Of a stretch of DNA of 64,000 bases, positions 44,043 through 52,690 are shown piece by piece. The position numbers were made by a program, and so were the translations under genes. The notes under the pieces were generated by a model, which saw only the letters and a program-made list of their open reading frames with translations, was not told the DNA's origin and made no database searches. Source of the DNA: Alistipes sp. (GTDB lineage Bacteria; Bacteroidota; Bacteroidia; Bacteroidales; Rikenellaceae); contig NZ_JAHHQJ010000014.1 of the NCBI RefSeq assembly GCF_020026455.1, forward strand, positions 1 through 64,000. Direction: 5' to 3'. Position 1 is the stretch's first letter, and each line of letters opens with the position of its first letter.

Positions 44043-45710
44043 TTATCTTGCGGCGCCGAGGTCTGCCTCCCAGCCCGGACGGGAGTAGGTCTGTTCGAGC
44101 GTCTTGCCGTAGTTCTTGGCCTGTTCGACGATGTAGTTCGGCAGGGGGATGTATTGGTGCGTGGGCTTGAGCTTCTTGGTCTTGTAGCACTCCTGCGCAT
44201 ACCTGTTGAAGCGAATCAGATCGATCTTGCGCATGCCTTCGTAGAGGAACTCCTTGCCGCGTTCTTCGAGTATGGCATCGAGGAACGCATCTTTCGATGC
44301 GGTCTGCTCGGCACTCAGTCCGTCCAGTCCGGCGCGGCTGCGCACGTCGTTCACCGCCTGCACGGCAGCTGCCGAAGGCGCTACGTTGCTCTGACGCACG
44401 TCCGCTTCGGCCATCATCAGCAGGACGTCGGCCCAGCGGGCCAGCGGCACGTCGTTGGCCTGGAATCCGTTGGGATTCTCGATCGGGAATTTGTTGATGA
44501 TGTATCCGTCCCACGAAATCCCGAGATCCTCTTTTCCGCGTTTTTGGGTAGGAGTTCCGCTGTCGCTCGGATCGGCCTTGATCCAGTATTCAGTGACGAT
44601 TACCTCCCGGCGCAGGTCTTTTTCGTCGTAGCTGTCATAGAGCCTGGGAGCGACATTGAACGGAGTTCGCATCCAGCCGCCGCCCTGATTGGCGAAGGGA
44701 CTGGGCGATCCGTCGCCGTTCTTTTTCGACGCATCACTCGGCGTTGCGAGCATCATGAGCGGGAAGAAGTTGCCGTTCTGGTTGCTGCCGTCGGCTCCCG
44801 GAGCGCAGCTCAGCGCCATGATAATCTCGCACGAGAAGTCGTTTTTGGCATAGAACATCTCTTTGAATGGATTTGTCCCCTGCCTGAAAAGGTCGTATTT
44901 GCCCGTATTGAGTTCGTCGTACATCTCCAGGGCGCGCTTGTAGTAATCCGGCATGTGCGAACCTTCGTTCAGACAGTGCTTCATCAGGCAAAAACGCGCA
45001 TAGTCGGCCGTGTAGCGTCCCTGCTCCGAGACGGTCTCGGGCAGTTTTTGGATCGCCTCCTCAAAGTCCGCGGTGATCCATCCGCACATTTCGTCGAGTG
45101 TCGGGCGCACGAGGTTCTCCAGAGCCGCGTCGTTGATCACGTCGTCGGGATTCAGCACGACCGGAACCGGACCGTAGATGTGGAGCAGATAGTACATCAT
45201 CAGGCCGCGGCAGATGTGTACTTCGCCGAGCAGTTGCTTGCGCTTGCTCTCCGACAGAATCTCGGCGCTGGCCTTCTCCAGCTGGCTGATGATCTCGGTG
45301 AAGCGTGTGATCTGCGAGAGTTTGCCGATGTGGCAGGGGTTGTTCTCACCCACCCAGCCGCGCTGGTAGTAGTAGGTGTTGTTGAAGTTGGCCTTCGAGA
45401 GCTCGGCCCACTCGCCGAATCCGCCGACCTGCCAAGGCACCATGGCGTCCGACGGCGAGTCGAACATGCGGATGATGCCGCCTTCGGGGATGTAGAAACT
45501 GTGCTGCGTGCCGCTGTCACCGATATAATAGGTCCAGGTGTTGGTAAACGGCAGGTAGCAGGTCATGGCGTAGCTTTCGTACTCGGCCTCCGTCGACGGA
45601 AAGTTCCCCGGAAAGAGGCTTCCGTAGATTTCGGGATCGAAATTGCCTTCGCAGCCGCTCAGTGTGATGAGCGCCGCAGCCGCCCAGGCGCATATTTTCA
45701 GACGTTTCAT
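44043..45710 (-). CDS. SusD/RagB family outer-membrane glycan-binding lipoprotein
   Basis: This 555-aa protein has a lipoprotein signal (ALITLSGC, Cys20). An N-terminal SusD domain is followed by TPR-like helices, then the C-terminal RagB/SusD block: DVPLARWADVLLMMAEAD, AVNDVRSRAGL, DAILEERGKEFLYEGMRKIDLIRF and YIPLPNYIVEQ (these are pieces of a longer conserved stretch). It covers the SusC pore as the lid for oligosaccharide capture. It lies 26 bases downstream of susC. Confidence 0.96.
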   Translation of the reverse strand: MKRLKICAWAAAALITLSGCEGNFDPEIYGSLFPGNFPSTEAEYESYAMTCYLPFTNTWTYYIGDSGTQHSFYIPEGGIIRMFDSPSDAMVPWQVGGFGEWAELSKANFNNTYYYQRGWVGENNPCHIGKLSQITRFTEIISQLEKASAEILSESKRKQLLGEVHICRGLMMYYLLHIYGPVPVVLNPDDVINDAALENLVRPTLDEMCGWITADFEEAIQKLPETVSEQGRYTADYARFCLMKHCLNEGSHMPDYYKRALEMYDELNTGKYDLFRQGTNPFKEMFYAKNDFSCEIIMALSCAPGADGSNQNGNFFPLMMLATPSDASKKNGDGSPSPFANQGGGWMRTPFNVAPRLYDSYDEKDLRREVIVTEYWIKADPSDSGTPTQKRGKEDLGISWDGYIINKFPIENPNGFQANDVPLARWADVLLMMAEADVRQSNVAPSAAAVQAVNDVRSRAGLDGLSAEQTASKDAFLDAILEERGKEFLYEGMRKIDLIRFNRYAQECYKTKKLKPTHQYIPLPNYIVEQAKNYGKTLEQTYSRPGWEADLGAAR

Positions 45711-45736
45711 TTTTGATGTGTCGTTTTAGGGTGTGT

Positions 45737-48700
45737 TTAGAAGTTGATTTTAGCGCCGAGCGAGAACGAGCGCACCTGCGGGAACTGTCCGCGGGCTTCG
45801 TTGTGCCCCGTGTATATTTCGGGGTCGAAACCCGTGTACTTGGTGATTACGAATGGGTTCTGCACGTCGAAATAGACGCGGATGCTCTTGATGTACTTCT
45901 GGACCGGGCCGAACACTTTGCCCTGGATGGTGTAGCCGAGCGTGATGTTGCGGATGCGCATGAACGAGGCGCTCTCCATGTCGGCATTCACGCCGCAGCC
46001 GCCGGGGAGTGCTCCCATCTTGCTGTAGGCGATACCCGGACGGGTTCCGTTGGGGTTGATCTGCGAGTTCCAGAGCCGGTAAGCGTACTTGTTGGTATTG
46101 GGCGCGGGGGTATTGGCCAGGGGTCCGGCCTGTGCTGCGCTCAGCGCCATGTTGTACTTGTAGGCGCCGAACTGTCCGTACATGAAGATGTCGAGGTCGA
46201 AATTCTTGTATATGAATGTGTTTCCGAATCCCATGTAGAGGTCGGGCGCGGTGTTGCGCATGTGGATGTCGTTGATGTCGATGATGCCGTCTCCGTTTTT
46301 GTCGTCGATGATGGGGCATCCGGGCATCTGGGCTGCGGCCTGAAGCGATTTCTGCGATTCGGGCATGTTGCTGCGGTCCATGTTGATGTAGCCGTCTATC
46401 TTGTAGTAGTACATGGCGGACAAGGGTTCGTTGTCGCGCTGCTGATAGGCCTGATAGTCGAAGTTGGGCATTCGTTTTTTCCAGAATTGCTGCACGCGCG
46501 AGAGGGTCAGGTTGGTTCTCCACTCGAATTTTCCCCTGAGGTTGACCGAGTTGAGTGCGATCTCCCAGCCGCGGCGGTAGAAATGCGCACCGTTGATCGG
46601 ACGCGACGAGAAGATGGCCAGCGGCGATGTCGAAGCGTTGCCCAGCAGGTCTGTCACGTCGTTGCGGTAGAGGTCGAAACTACCCGACAGACGGTCGTCG
46701 AAGAGGTAGAAATCGACACCGATGTTCTTCATCGTGGTTTTCTGCCAGCTTACGTCGGGATAGTTGGCGCTTATCAGCTGGTAGGGGATGTAGAAGGTGG
46801 AGTTGCCGTCGAATGTCACCTTGAAATCGCTGGGCCTGTAGACTCCGTAAAGCGAACTTCCGAGGTTGTCCTGTCCGGATTTGCCCCAACTGGCGCGGAT
46901 TTTCAGCAGACTTATCCATTCGACGTCGCGCAGGAACGATTCGTTGGATATTTTCCAGGCTGCCGATACCGAGGGAAACAACGCATATTTCTTGTCGGGG
47001 AAAAACTTGTCGGCTCCGTCCCGGCGGAGCGTTGCGGCAACCACGTAGCGGTCGAGGACATCGACGCTCAACTTGGCGAACTGCGAACGTTTCTGGTTCT
47101 TGCCCGTGTAGGAGGCCGGGGTTATTTTTCCGGCGGCCGATGAGATATTGTGTTCGTTGATTAGGTCGTTGGTGTCCTCGTACGAGACCGAATATCCTTC
47201 GTAGTCTTCGAGATACTTACCCATTCCGACCAGGGCGTCGACCTGGACGATGTCGGCGAATTTCTTCGAGAACTGGAGCATGATCTCCATTGTCTGGTTG
47301 CGTCGACGTTCGGATGCGATGTTTCCGCGCGCTTTGTACATGCGGTCGAAGAAGATCGACGACGGCACATAGGTCGCACGGCGCATGTTCTCCTGGTTGA
47401 TGCCGTACACGCCCTTCAGGGTGATGTATTTTTTCCAGATATTCAGGTCGGCCGTGAAGTTGAGCATGTAGTCGTTCTGTTTGGTCTTGTCCTGAATATC
47501 GTCGTACGATGCGGGGTTGGGGACGCTGTTGAAAATGGAATACGAACCGTCCTCCTGCCGGATCGGGAGGTAGGAAGGGTAGAGAAGAGCCGAGCTGAGC
47601 GAACCTCCGGCCGTGTTGCCGCGGTTGCCGACGTCGTCGCCCACCATGCCGTTTGTATAATGGTTCTGGTTGGCGTTGAAGGCCGACGATAGTTTCAGGA
47701 ACGGAAACAGCTGCACCCCTAAGTTGCCGCGGAACGTGTATTTGGTCATTCCCGAATTCGATACGGTTCCTTTTTGGTCGAAGTAGCTGCCGCCCATGTA
47801 GTAGGTGATGTGCTTCGTGCCGCCGCTCACCGTCAGGTTATGATTGGTCGAGTATCCGCTGCGCAGCACATAGTCGATCCAGTCGGTCGTCGTGGCCCCG
47901 GCGATCTCTTCGGGCGAGAATACGGGGGTCCAGCGTCCGTCGTAGGCCAGGCCGCCGTAGGGATACTGTTTGTTGTTGTAGAGGTAATTCTCTTTGCTGT
48001 AGACGTTTGCGATATTCATGTACTCCTGGGCGTTGAGCACGTCGAGGTACTTGTAGTTGCGCGTGAAGGTATAGCTGCCTTCGTAGCTGATCCTGGGAGC
48101 ACCTTCGGAGCCTTTTTTCGTCGTGATGAGGATCACGCCGTCGGCGGCCCCGATGCCGTAGATTGCGGCCGAAGCATCTTTCAGCACTTCGACCGACTCG
48201 ATGTCCGCGGGGTTGAGTCCCGCCAGACCGGCGCGGTTGACGTTGCTCGGGAGTCCTGTTGCGCTTCCCAGCCCGATGGTGTTCGACGGCATGACGATGC
48301 CGTCGACGATGTAGATCGGGTTGCCCGCACCGCGGATCGAGATGTTCACCTTACCGTCGGGCTGCGAACTGTTTACCGTGGCCTGGAGACCTGCGGCGCG
48401 TCCCAGCAGCATCTGCGAGATGTTGCTGTTCGCCGCTTTCGGCACTTCATCGGGCTTCACCTGTGCGATGGCTGTGGTCAGATTGCGGCGCGACACCGTG
48501 CCGTAGCCCACGACAACCACTTCGTCGACCAGTTTGACATCTTCGGTCAGATATACCTCGATCTCTGTCCCCGCCTCGGCGTGTACGCTCTGTGGCGTGT
48601 AGCCGATGTAGGAGATGCCGAGGACGAGGCTTTTGCTTCCTTCGATCCGGAAGCGGCCCTGCGAATCGGTCGTGGTTCCCCTGGAGGTTCCTTCGACGAT

Positions 48701-49093
48701 CACCGTTGCCCCGACGATGGGATCCTTGGTCTTCCGGTCCAGCACACGACCCTGTACACCGTCATCCTGCCGGCTCTCTTTTGCGGCAGCTTTGCGCCTG
48801 GTCAGCACGATCTGCTGTCCCTTGACCGTGTAGGCGATGTCGGTTCCGGAGAAAAGTTGCTCCAGCGCATCGGCCAGCGGGGCCTTCGTGACGTTGAGCG
48901 AGGCCGTTCTGTCGACCCCGACCACCTGCTTGTTGTAGAGGAACAGATATCCGCTTTGGGTCTCTATTGCATCCAGTATGTCCGTCAGCGGCACGTTCGA
49001 TTTATTCATCGTGACGGTTTTGCTTTGGGCGTGTGCGGAACAGACCCAGAGCAGACACATGCACGTGAAGCACGTAAATAGGATGTGTTTCAT
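45737..49093 (-). CDS. SusC/RagA TonB-linked outer-membrane transporter with STN domain
   Basis: This 1118-aa transporter has a signal peptide (residues 1-22), then an STN domain (25-98: VPLTDILDAIETQSGYLFLY, LADALEQLF), a CarboxypepD-regulatory domain (113-180: GRVLDRKTKDPIVGATV), the SusC box EVVVVGYGT near 191, the plug (VSIRGAGNPIYIVDG, ESVEVLKDASAAIYG) and the beta barrel ending in SFSLGAKINF. It imports oligosaccharides with SusD using TonB energy. The STN domain suggests it signals through the FecR/ECF-sigma pair encoded upstream. The start at 49093 gives the signal peptide; the longer open frame crosses the fecR terminator. Confidence 0.96.
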   Translation of the reverse strand: MKHILFTCFTCMCLLWVCSAHAQSKTVTMNKSNVPLTDILDAIETQSGYLFLYNKQVVGVDRTASLNVTKAPLADALEQLFSGTDIAYTVKGQQIVLTRRKAAAKESRQDDGVQGRVLDRKTKDPIVGATVIVEGTSRGTTTDSQGRFRIEGSKSLVLGISYIGYTPQSVHAEAGTEIEVYLTEDVKLVDEVVVVGYGTVSRRNLTTAIAQVKPDEVPKAANSNISQMLLGRAAGLQATVNSSQPDGKVNISIRGAGNPIYIVDGIVMPSNTIGLGSATGLPSNVNRAGLAGLNPADIESVEVLKDASAAIYGIGAADGVILITTKKGSEGAPRISYEGSYTFTRNYKYLDVLNAQEYMNIANVYSKENYLYNNKQYPYGGLAYDGRWTPVFSPEEIAGATTTDWIDYVLRSGYSTNHNLTVSGGTKHITYYMGGSYFDQKGTVSNSGMTKYTFRGNLGVQLFPFLKLSSAFNANQNHYTNGMVGDDVGNRGNTAGGSLSSALLYPSYLPIRQEDGSYSIFNSVPNPASYDDIQDKTKQNDYMLNFTADLNIWKKYITLKGVYGINQENMRRATYVPSSIFFDRMYKARGNIASERRRNQTMEIMLQFSKKFADIVQVDALVGMGKYLEDYEGYSVSYEDTNDLINEHNISSAAGKITPASYTGKNQKRSQFAKLSVDVLDRYVVAATLRRDGADKFFPDKKYALFPSVSAAWKISNESFLRDVEWISLLKIRASWGKSGQDNLGSSLYGVYRPSDFKVTFDGNSTFYIPYQLISANYPDVSWQKTTMKNIGVDFYLFDDRLSGSFDLYRNDVTDLLGNASTSPLAIFSSRPINGAHFYRRGWEIALNSVNLRGKFEWRTNLTLSRVQQFWKKRMPNFDYQAYQQRDNEPLSAMYYYKIDGYINMDRSNMPESQKSLQAAAQMPGCPIIDDKNGDGIIDINDIHMRNTAPDLYMGFGNTFIYKNFDLDIFMYGQFGAYKYNMALSAAQAGPLANTPAPNTNKYAYRLWNSQINPNGTRPGIAYSKMGALPGGCGVNADMESASFMRIRNITLGYTIQGKVFGPVQKYIKSIRVYFDVQNPFVITKYTGFDPEIYTGHNEARGQFPQVRSFSLGAKINF

Positions 49094-49174
49094 GGTTGAT
49101 GTTGTAGTTTTGTTTCGATTGATTCGGTTTTTTGGGTGGATGGATGAGGTAAAAGGTTTTCTGCAATAACAAAT

Positions 49175-49202
49175 GGTTTGGTTTGGTTTGGTTTGGTTTT
49201 TT
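49175..49202. repeat. Pentanucleotide repeat (GGTTT)5 in the susC leader
   Basis: Five tandem GGTTT units plus a T run lie 82 bases upstream of the susC ATG, on the susC strand reading as AAACC repeats. Confidence 0.85.
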
Positions 49203-49302
49203 CGCGGTTCCAGGACCGCTGCTATGAATAAGACGAACCACGTGCAAAACCCCACATCTTTTTTCGCATTCTGTCCGGATCGGGGGAGCCATGCCGTCGA
49301 AA

Positions 49303-49336
49303 GAAAACGGGCCAACCGGTCGATTGGCCCGTTTTC
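49303..49336 (-). terminator. Terminator after fecR
   Basis: GAAAACGGGCCAA (49303-49315) pairs perfectly with TTGGCCCGTTTTC (49324-49336), followed by a T run on the minus strand. It separates fecR from susC. Confidence 0.88.
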
Positions 49337-49351
49337 ATTGGTTTTAAACGG

Positions 49352-50380
49352 TCATTGATTTTTGTATACGCGGATGATTTTTTTCGAGAATCCGCTGTCC
49401 GATTCCTGAACCTGGGGTTGTTCCTCGAAACGAATCGGCGCGCTGATTTCCAGCAGGCGCAGGATCTGGTCGAAGGTCTCGCCCCGGAAGGTTGCGCGGT
49501 AGACGTAGTCGCCCAGTTCCGGGTCCATGAGTTCGAATTGCACCCGGTATATCTGGCCCAGCCGGTTGAAAACCTCGTTCAGACTGTCGTCGCGGAAGGC
49601 GAGAATGCCGTCTTTCCACGAAATCTTCCGGAACGAGTCCGTATCGGTTATCCGCATCGTGCCATCGGTACGATAACTCAGCTGCTGTTCGGGCAGAAGT
49701 CGGTTTTCCTTGCCGCCTGCCGCAACGTCCACCTTGCCGCTGACCAGCGTCACGACGATCTCACGGAGCATGTCGTAGGCGTTGATATTGAAAGCCGTGC
49801 CTTTGGCCGTGACGCTCAGGCCGCCGACTTCGACGATAAACGGTCGCTTTTCATCGGCGTGAACTTCGAAATAGGCCTCTCCGGTCATCCGCACCGTGCG
49901 TTGCTCGCCGGGGCGGAAACTGGAGGGGTATTCGAGTGAACTTCCCGTGTTGATCCATGCGCGCGAGCTGTCGGGCAGCACGATGCTTGTCATGGTTCCG
50001 TAGGGAGCCGTCACTTCGTGGACGGCAATAGCCTCTCCGCTGTGATCCGCCGCCTTCCACGCGAAGAACAGCGAGGCGGCCAGCAGCGGGAGGAACAGCA
50101 CGGCGGCAATGCGGCGGAACCGGTCGGCGAATGTCGTCCGGGGCACAATCTGCCGCGGCGTTTGCGTGCGTTTTGCCAGCACTTTGCGCAGTGCTGCGTC
50201 GGTGTCGATCCGCTGGGGGTCGAAAGCCGGACGGGTCGCTTCCCACAGGTTTTTCAGCCGGAGGAATTCTTCGCGCAGCGTTTCCGACCGGTCCAGTTCG
50301 GCTCGGAGCTTTTCGCGTTCCTGTTCCGTGGCATCTCCTGCGAGGTATCTGGCTATTAGTATGTTTTGTTGTTCGTCCAT
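49352..50380 (-). CDS. FecR family anti-sigma factor
   Basis: This 342-aa inner-membrane protein has an N-terminal cytosolic sigma-binding region (about 1-88), then one membrane helix IAAVLFLPLLAASLFFAW (about 91-108), then the periplasmic FecR domain with VTAPYGTMTSIVLPDSSRAWIN, GEAYFEVHADEKRPFIVEV and GTAFNINAY (parts of longer stretches), and a C-terminal DUF4974 region (KDGILAFRDDSLNEVFNRLGQIY). It receives the SusC STN signal and controls the ECF sigma encoded upstream. Confidence 0.95.
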   Translation of the reverse strand: MDEQQNILIARYLAGDATEQEREKLRAELDRSETLREEFLRLKNLWEATRPAFDPQRIDTDAALRKVLAKRTQTPRQIVPRTTFADRFRRIAAVLFLPLLAASLFFAWKAADHSGEAIAVHEVTAPYGTMTSIVLPDSSRAWINTGSSLEYPSSFRPGEQRTVRMTGEAYFEVHADEKRPFIVEVGGLSVTAKGTAFNINAYDMLREIVVTLVSGKVDVAAGGKENRLLPEQQLSYRTDGTMRITDTDSFRKISWKDGILAFRDDSLNEVFNRLGQIYRVQFELMDPELGDYVYRATFRGETFDQILRLLEISAPIRFEEQPQVQESDSGFSKKIIRVYKNQ

Positions 50381-50438
50381 GCGTCCTTGTGGTCTTGAAA
50401 ATATACTCTGGTCTTATATATGACGGTTTGGCGGGGTT

Positions 50439-51023
50439 TTACCACATGCCCGGGAGCAAAATAATGTATATTGCGAAATAGAATTCGCCCAGATAGATTC
50501 TGAGCAGATTCAGAGCATCGCCGATGCGCACTTCGACGGTCCGCACCGAGACATTCTGCCGTTCGGCTATTTCCCGGTACCTGAGGTTCTGAAAGCGGTT
50601 CATTTCGAAGCATTCTCTCATCTTTCGGGGCAGTTTCTCCAGTGCTTGCTGCAAATGGTCGTTCAGATCGGAGTAGAGGATATAGCGGGACGTATCGTGG
50701 TCGCCTAATACGCTTCTGCGGAGGGTTTCCTGCTGGTGTGCCGAGACGATTTTCCGGTGGCGGATCTCCTCGATGCAGCTGTTGCGCACGGCGCTCAGGA
50801 GGTAGGATTTCAGCGAAGTCTCGATCCGTATCCGGCTGCGATTGTCCCACAACCTGAGAAAGATGGTCTGCACGATGTCCTCGCACACCTCCTGTTCGTG
50901 GAGGATCGTTCCTGCGAACAACACCAGGTCCTTGTAGTATTTCCGGAACAGAGTGGCAAACGCCTCGTCGCTGTCGGTGCCCATGTTGCACAACAACACA
51001 CCGTCCTCGTTGATATCCGCCAT
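50439..51023 (-). CDS. ECF RNA polymerase sigma-70 factor
   Basis: This 194-aa sigma factor has region 2 (about 20-90) with EAFATLFRKYYKDLVLFA and CEDIVQTIFLRLWDNR. Region 4 (about 130-185) has ALEKLPRKMRECFEMNRFQNLRYREIAE (split from a longer run) and VSVRTVEVRI, a helix-turn-helix. The family in Bacteroidota turns on nearby susC/susD operons when released by FecR. It is followed by fecR 58 bases later and probably co-transcribed. Confidence 0.95.
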   Translation of the reverse strand: MADINEDGVLLCNMGTDSDEAFATLFRKYYKDLVLFAGTILHEQEVCEDIVQTIFLRLWDNRSRIRIETSLKSYLLSAVRNSCIEEIRHRKIVSAHQQETLRRSVLGDHDTSRYILYSDLNDHLQQALEKLPRKMRECFEMNRFQNLRYREIAERQNVSVRTVEVRIGDALNLLRIYLGEFYFAIYIILLPGMW

Positions 51024-51095
51024 TTTGTGAGTTTGTTTCGTGTCTGCGCGTGGGCCGTATTGTCTGTCGGCCGCTCCGATTTGAATACAATATTA

Positions 51096-51108
51096 CGCAA
51101 ATTTTGCG
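51096..51108. promoter_or_regulatory. Palindrome in the divergent sigma/SusE-like control region
   Basis: CGCAAATTTTGCG is a near-perfect palindrome (6-bp arms, one central base) in the AT-rich gap between the sigma gene and the plus-strand lipoprotein gene. It could be an operator or a sigma-related site; no assignment is possible. Confidence 0.35.
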
Positions 51109-51212
51109 AAAATAAAAATTTATGTGGGTTTTTGCCGCCGGTTCGTCTTATATGTGGATGGAGTTTTAAAAGGTTTTGAAAAACCGTTTAATTTTTAACT
51201 ATTGACTGAATT

Positions 51213-52619
51213 ATGAAACGAAAACTGAGGAATATATGCAGGGTGTTTCCCCTTGTGCTCGTGGCGTTTTGCACCCTGATTTCCTGTAAGGACGAGGATG
51301 TTCCCGATGTGATGTGGCCCGAGTGGCCGGTCGTATCGGCTCCGGAGGTCGTCACGGCGACGCTCAAGCCCGCCGCCGGTTCCGGAGCGGAGGTTGTGGC
51401 CGGAAGCAGCGTGTGTTTTCGGGCGCACATCACCGATTCCGACAACGAAGTGCGCCGTGCGACGCTGACCGTGACGGTGGGCGGCAACGAGATTGTCTCC
51501 GAACAGTTCCGCCTGACGGGAAGCGCAGCCGATGTCGAACATACGTTCACGGTTCCGTTTGTCTCGGGTATGGACGGAGACGTTTATCCCGCGGTGAAGC
51601 TCGATGTGATCAATTCCCTCCACAAAACCGCTTCAGTGACGCTTCCCGAAGCGCAGAACGTACTGGTCAAACGTCCTGTCCTGGGCGACAAGGTCTACCT
51701 TGTGACCGGGGACGGCGATGTCTACGAACTGCCCCGCAGTGCCGGCAACCTCTATTCGAAGGAGGTCAAGGCGCCTTATTTCGAAACCTACAAGATCGCC
51801 GCAAAACTCACCGCCGACCGTAAGATCGACTACTCTTCGCCTGTCTGGGGCTTCGTCGACGGTCGGGTGGCGGTCGTCTCCGACGCTTCGGCGGCGGGGA
51901 TTCCTTCCGGGATCCATCCGGCGGCGGTCATCAAGAAGATGAATTTCGATGCCGTCGGCTTCCGCACGGTGCTCGACCTGGCCGTGGTCTTCGGCGACAC
52001 CGAGTTGCAACCCTCCTCCTGTAACGGCTACCAGGAGGCAACGCTTCCGCTCGCCTCCGGACAGACTTATACCGTCACGGGCATCGGCGATATCGCTACG
52101 GCGATCGATCCCAATTTCTTCGAGCCGGTTTCCGAATCGGAGGTGAAATTCCTGGGTCTCGACGGGGAGTATACGCTTTACTATAACCTTGCCCAATCGC
52201 GCCTTTATGTCGAGCAGCGGGGTGCGACCTATCCCGCAGCGCTGTGGATCTCGGGCATGGGTCTCGGTTTCCCGCAGCCGCCCTATTCGCTCGATATCGA
52301 CTGGTCGGGCAACGGCTGGAACTGGTCGGTCGACGTTCACCAGCGTTCGTTCTGCAGGAAGACCGGCGACGGAGAGTTTGAAGCCCTGCTCTACCTTTCG
52401 TCCAACATCAACCTCAAGATTTTCCAGCAGTGCGGCTGGGGCGGTGAATTCCAGTCCTATAACTTCACCAAGTCTCCCGAAAATATCCTTGTCGACGGCA
52501 TCGAGCCGAGCGACGGCCACAAGACGGGCGACTTTGCGACGGGGCCGGCCTTCACCGAAGGCGTCTATCTGCTCCGCCTGAATTTCAACCGGATGACGAT
52601 CGAGATTATCCGCCGATAA
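51213..52619 (+). CDS. SusE/SusF-like surface glycan-binding lipoprotein
   Basis: This 468-aa protein has a lipoprotein signal (CTLISC, Cys near 24). It has a beta-sandwich N-terminal region with APEVVTATLKPAAGSGAEVVAGSSVCF (split), then several beta-domains with WISGMGLGFPQPPYSLDIDWSGNGWNW and a C-terminal FTEGVYLLRLNFNRMTIEIIRR, a tail typical of SusE/SusF-type and DUF5121-like proteins in PULs. It lies divergent from the sigma gene and upstream of the GH2 gene, so its job is probably glycan capture at the cell surface. Exact domain numbers are not certain. Confidence 0.75.
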   Translation: MKRKLRNICRVFPLVLVAFCTLISCKDEDVPDVMWPEWPVVSAPEVVTATLKPAAGSGAEVVAGSSVCFRAHITDSDNEVRRATLTVTVGGNEIVSEQFRLTGSAADVEHTFTVPFVSGMDGDVYPAVKLDVINSLHKTASVTLPEAQNVLVKRPVLGDKVYLVTGDGDVYELPRSAGNLYSKEVKAPYFETYKIAAKLTADRKIDYSSPVWGFVDGRVAVVSDASAAGIPSGIHPAAVIKKMNFDAVGFRTVLDLAVVFGDTELQPSSCNGYQEATLPLASGQTYTVTGIGDIATAIDPNFFEPVSESEVKFLGLDGEYTLYYNLAQSRLYVEQRGATYPAALWISGMGLGFPQPPYSLDIDWSGNGWNWSVDVHQRSFCRKTGDGEFEALLYLSSNINLKIFQQCGWGGEFQSYNFTKSPENILVDGIEPSDGHKTGDFATGPAFTEGVYLLRLNFNRMTIEIIRR

Positions 52620-52646
52620 CCGGCTTTTTTCTGAAACAGTCACGCG

Positions 52647-52679
52647 CAGGGCGGTTCTCGGTAGGACCGCCCTGTTTTA
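52647..52679 (+). terminator. Terminator between the SusE-like and GH2 genes
   Basis: CAGGGCGGTTCT pairs with AGGACCGCCCTG (one wobble), then GTTTT. Read-through or a downstream start may still feed GH2. Confidence 0.75.
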
Positions 52680-52690
52680 AGACCCAACCT

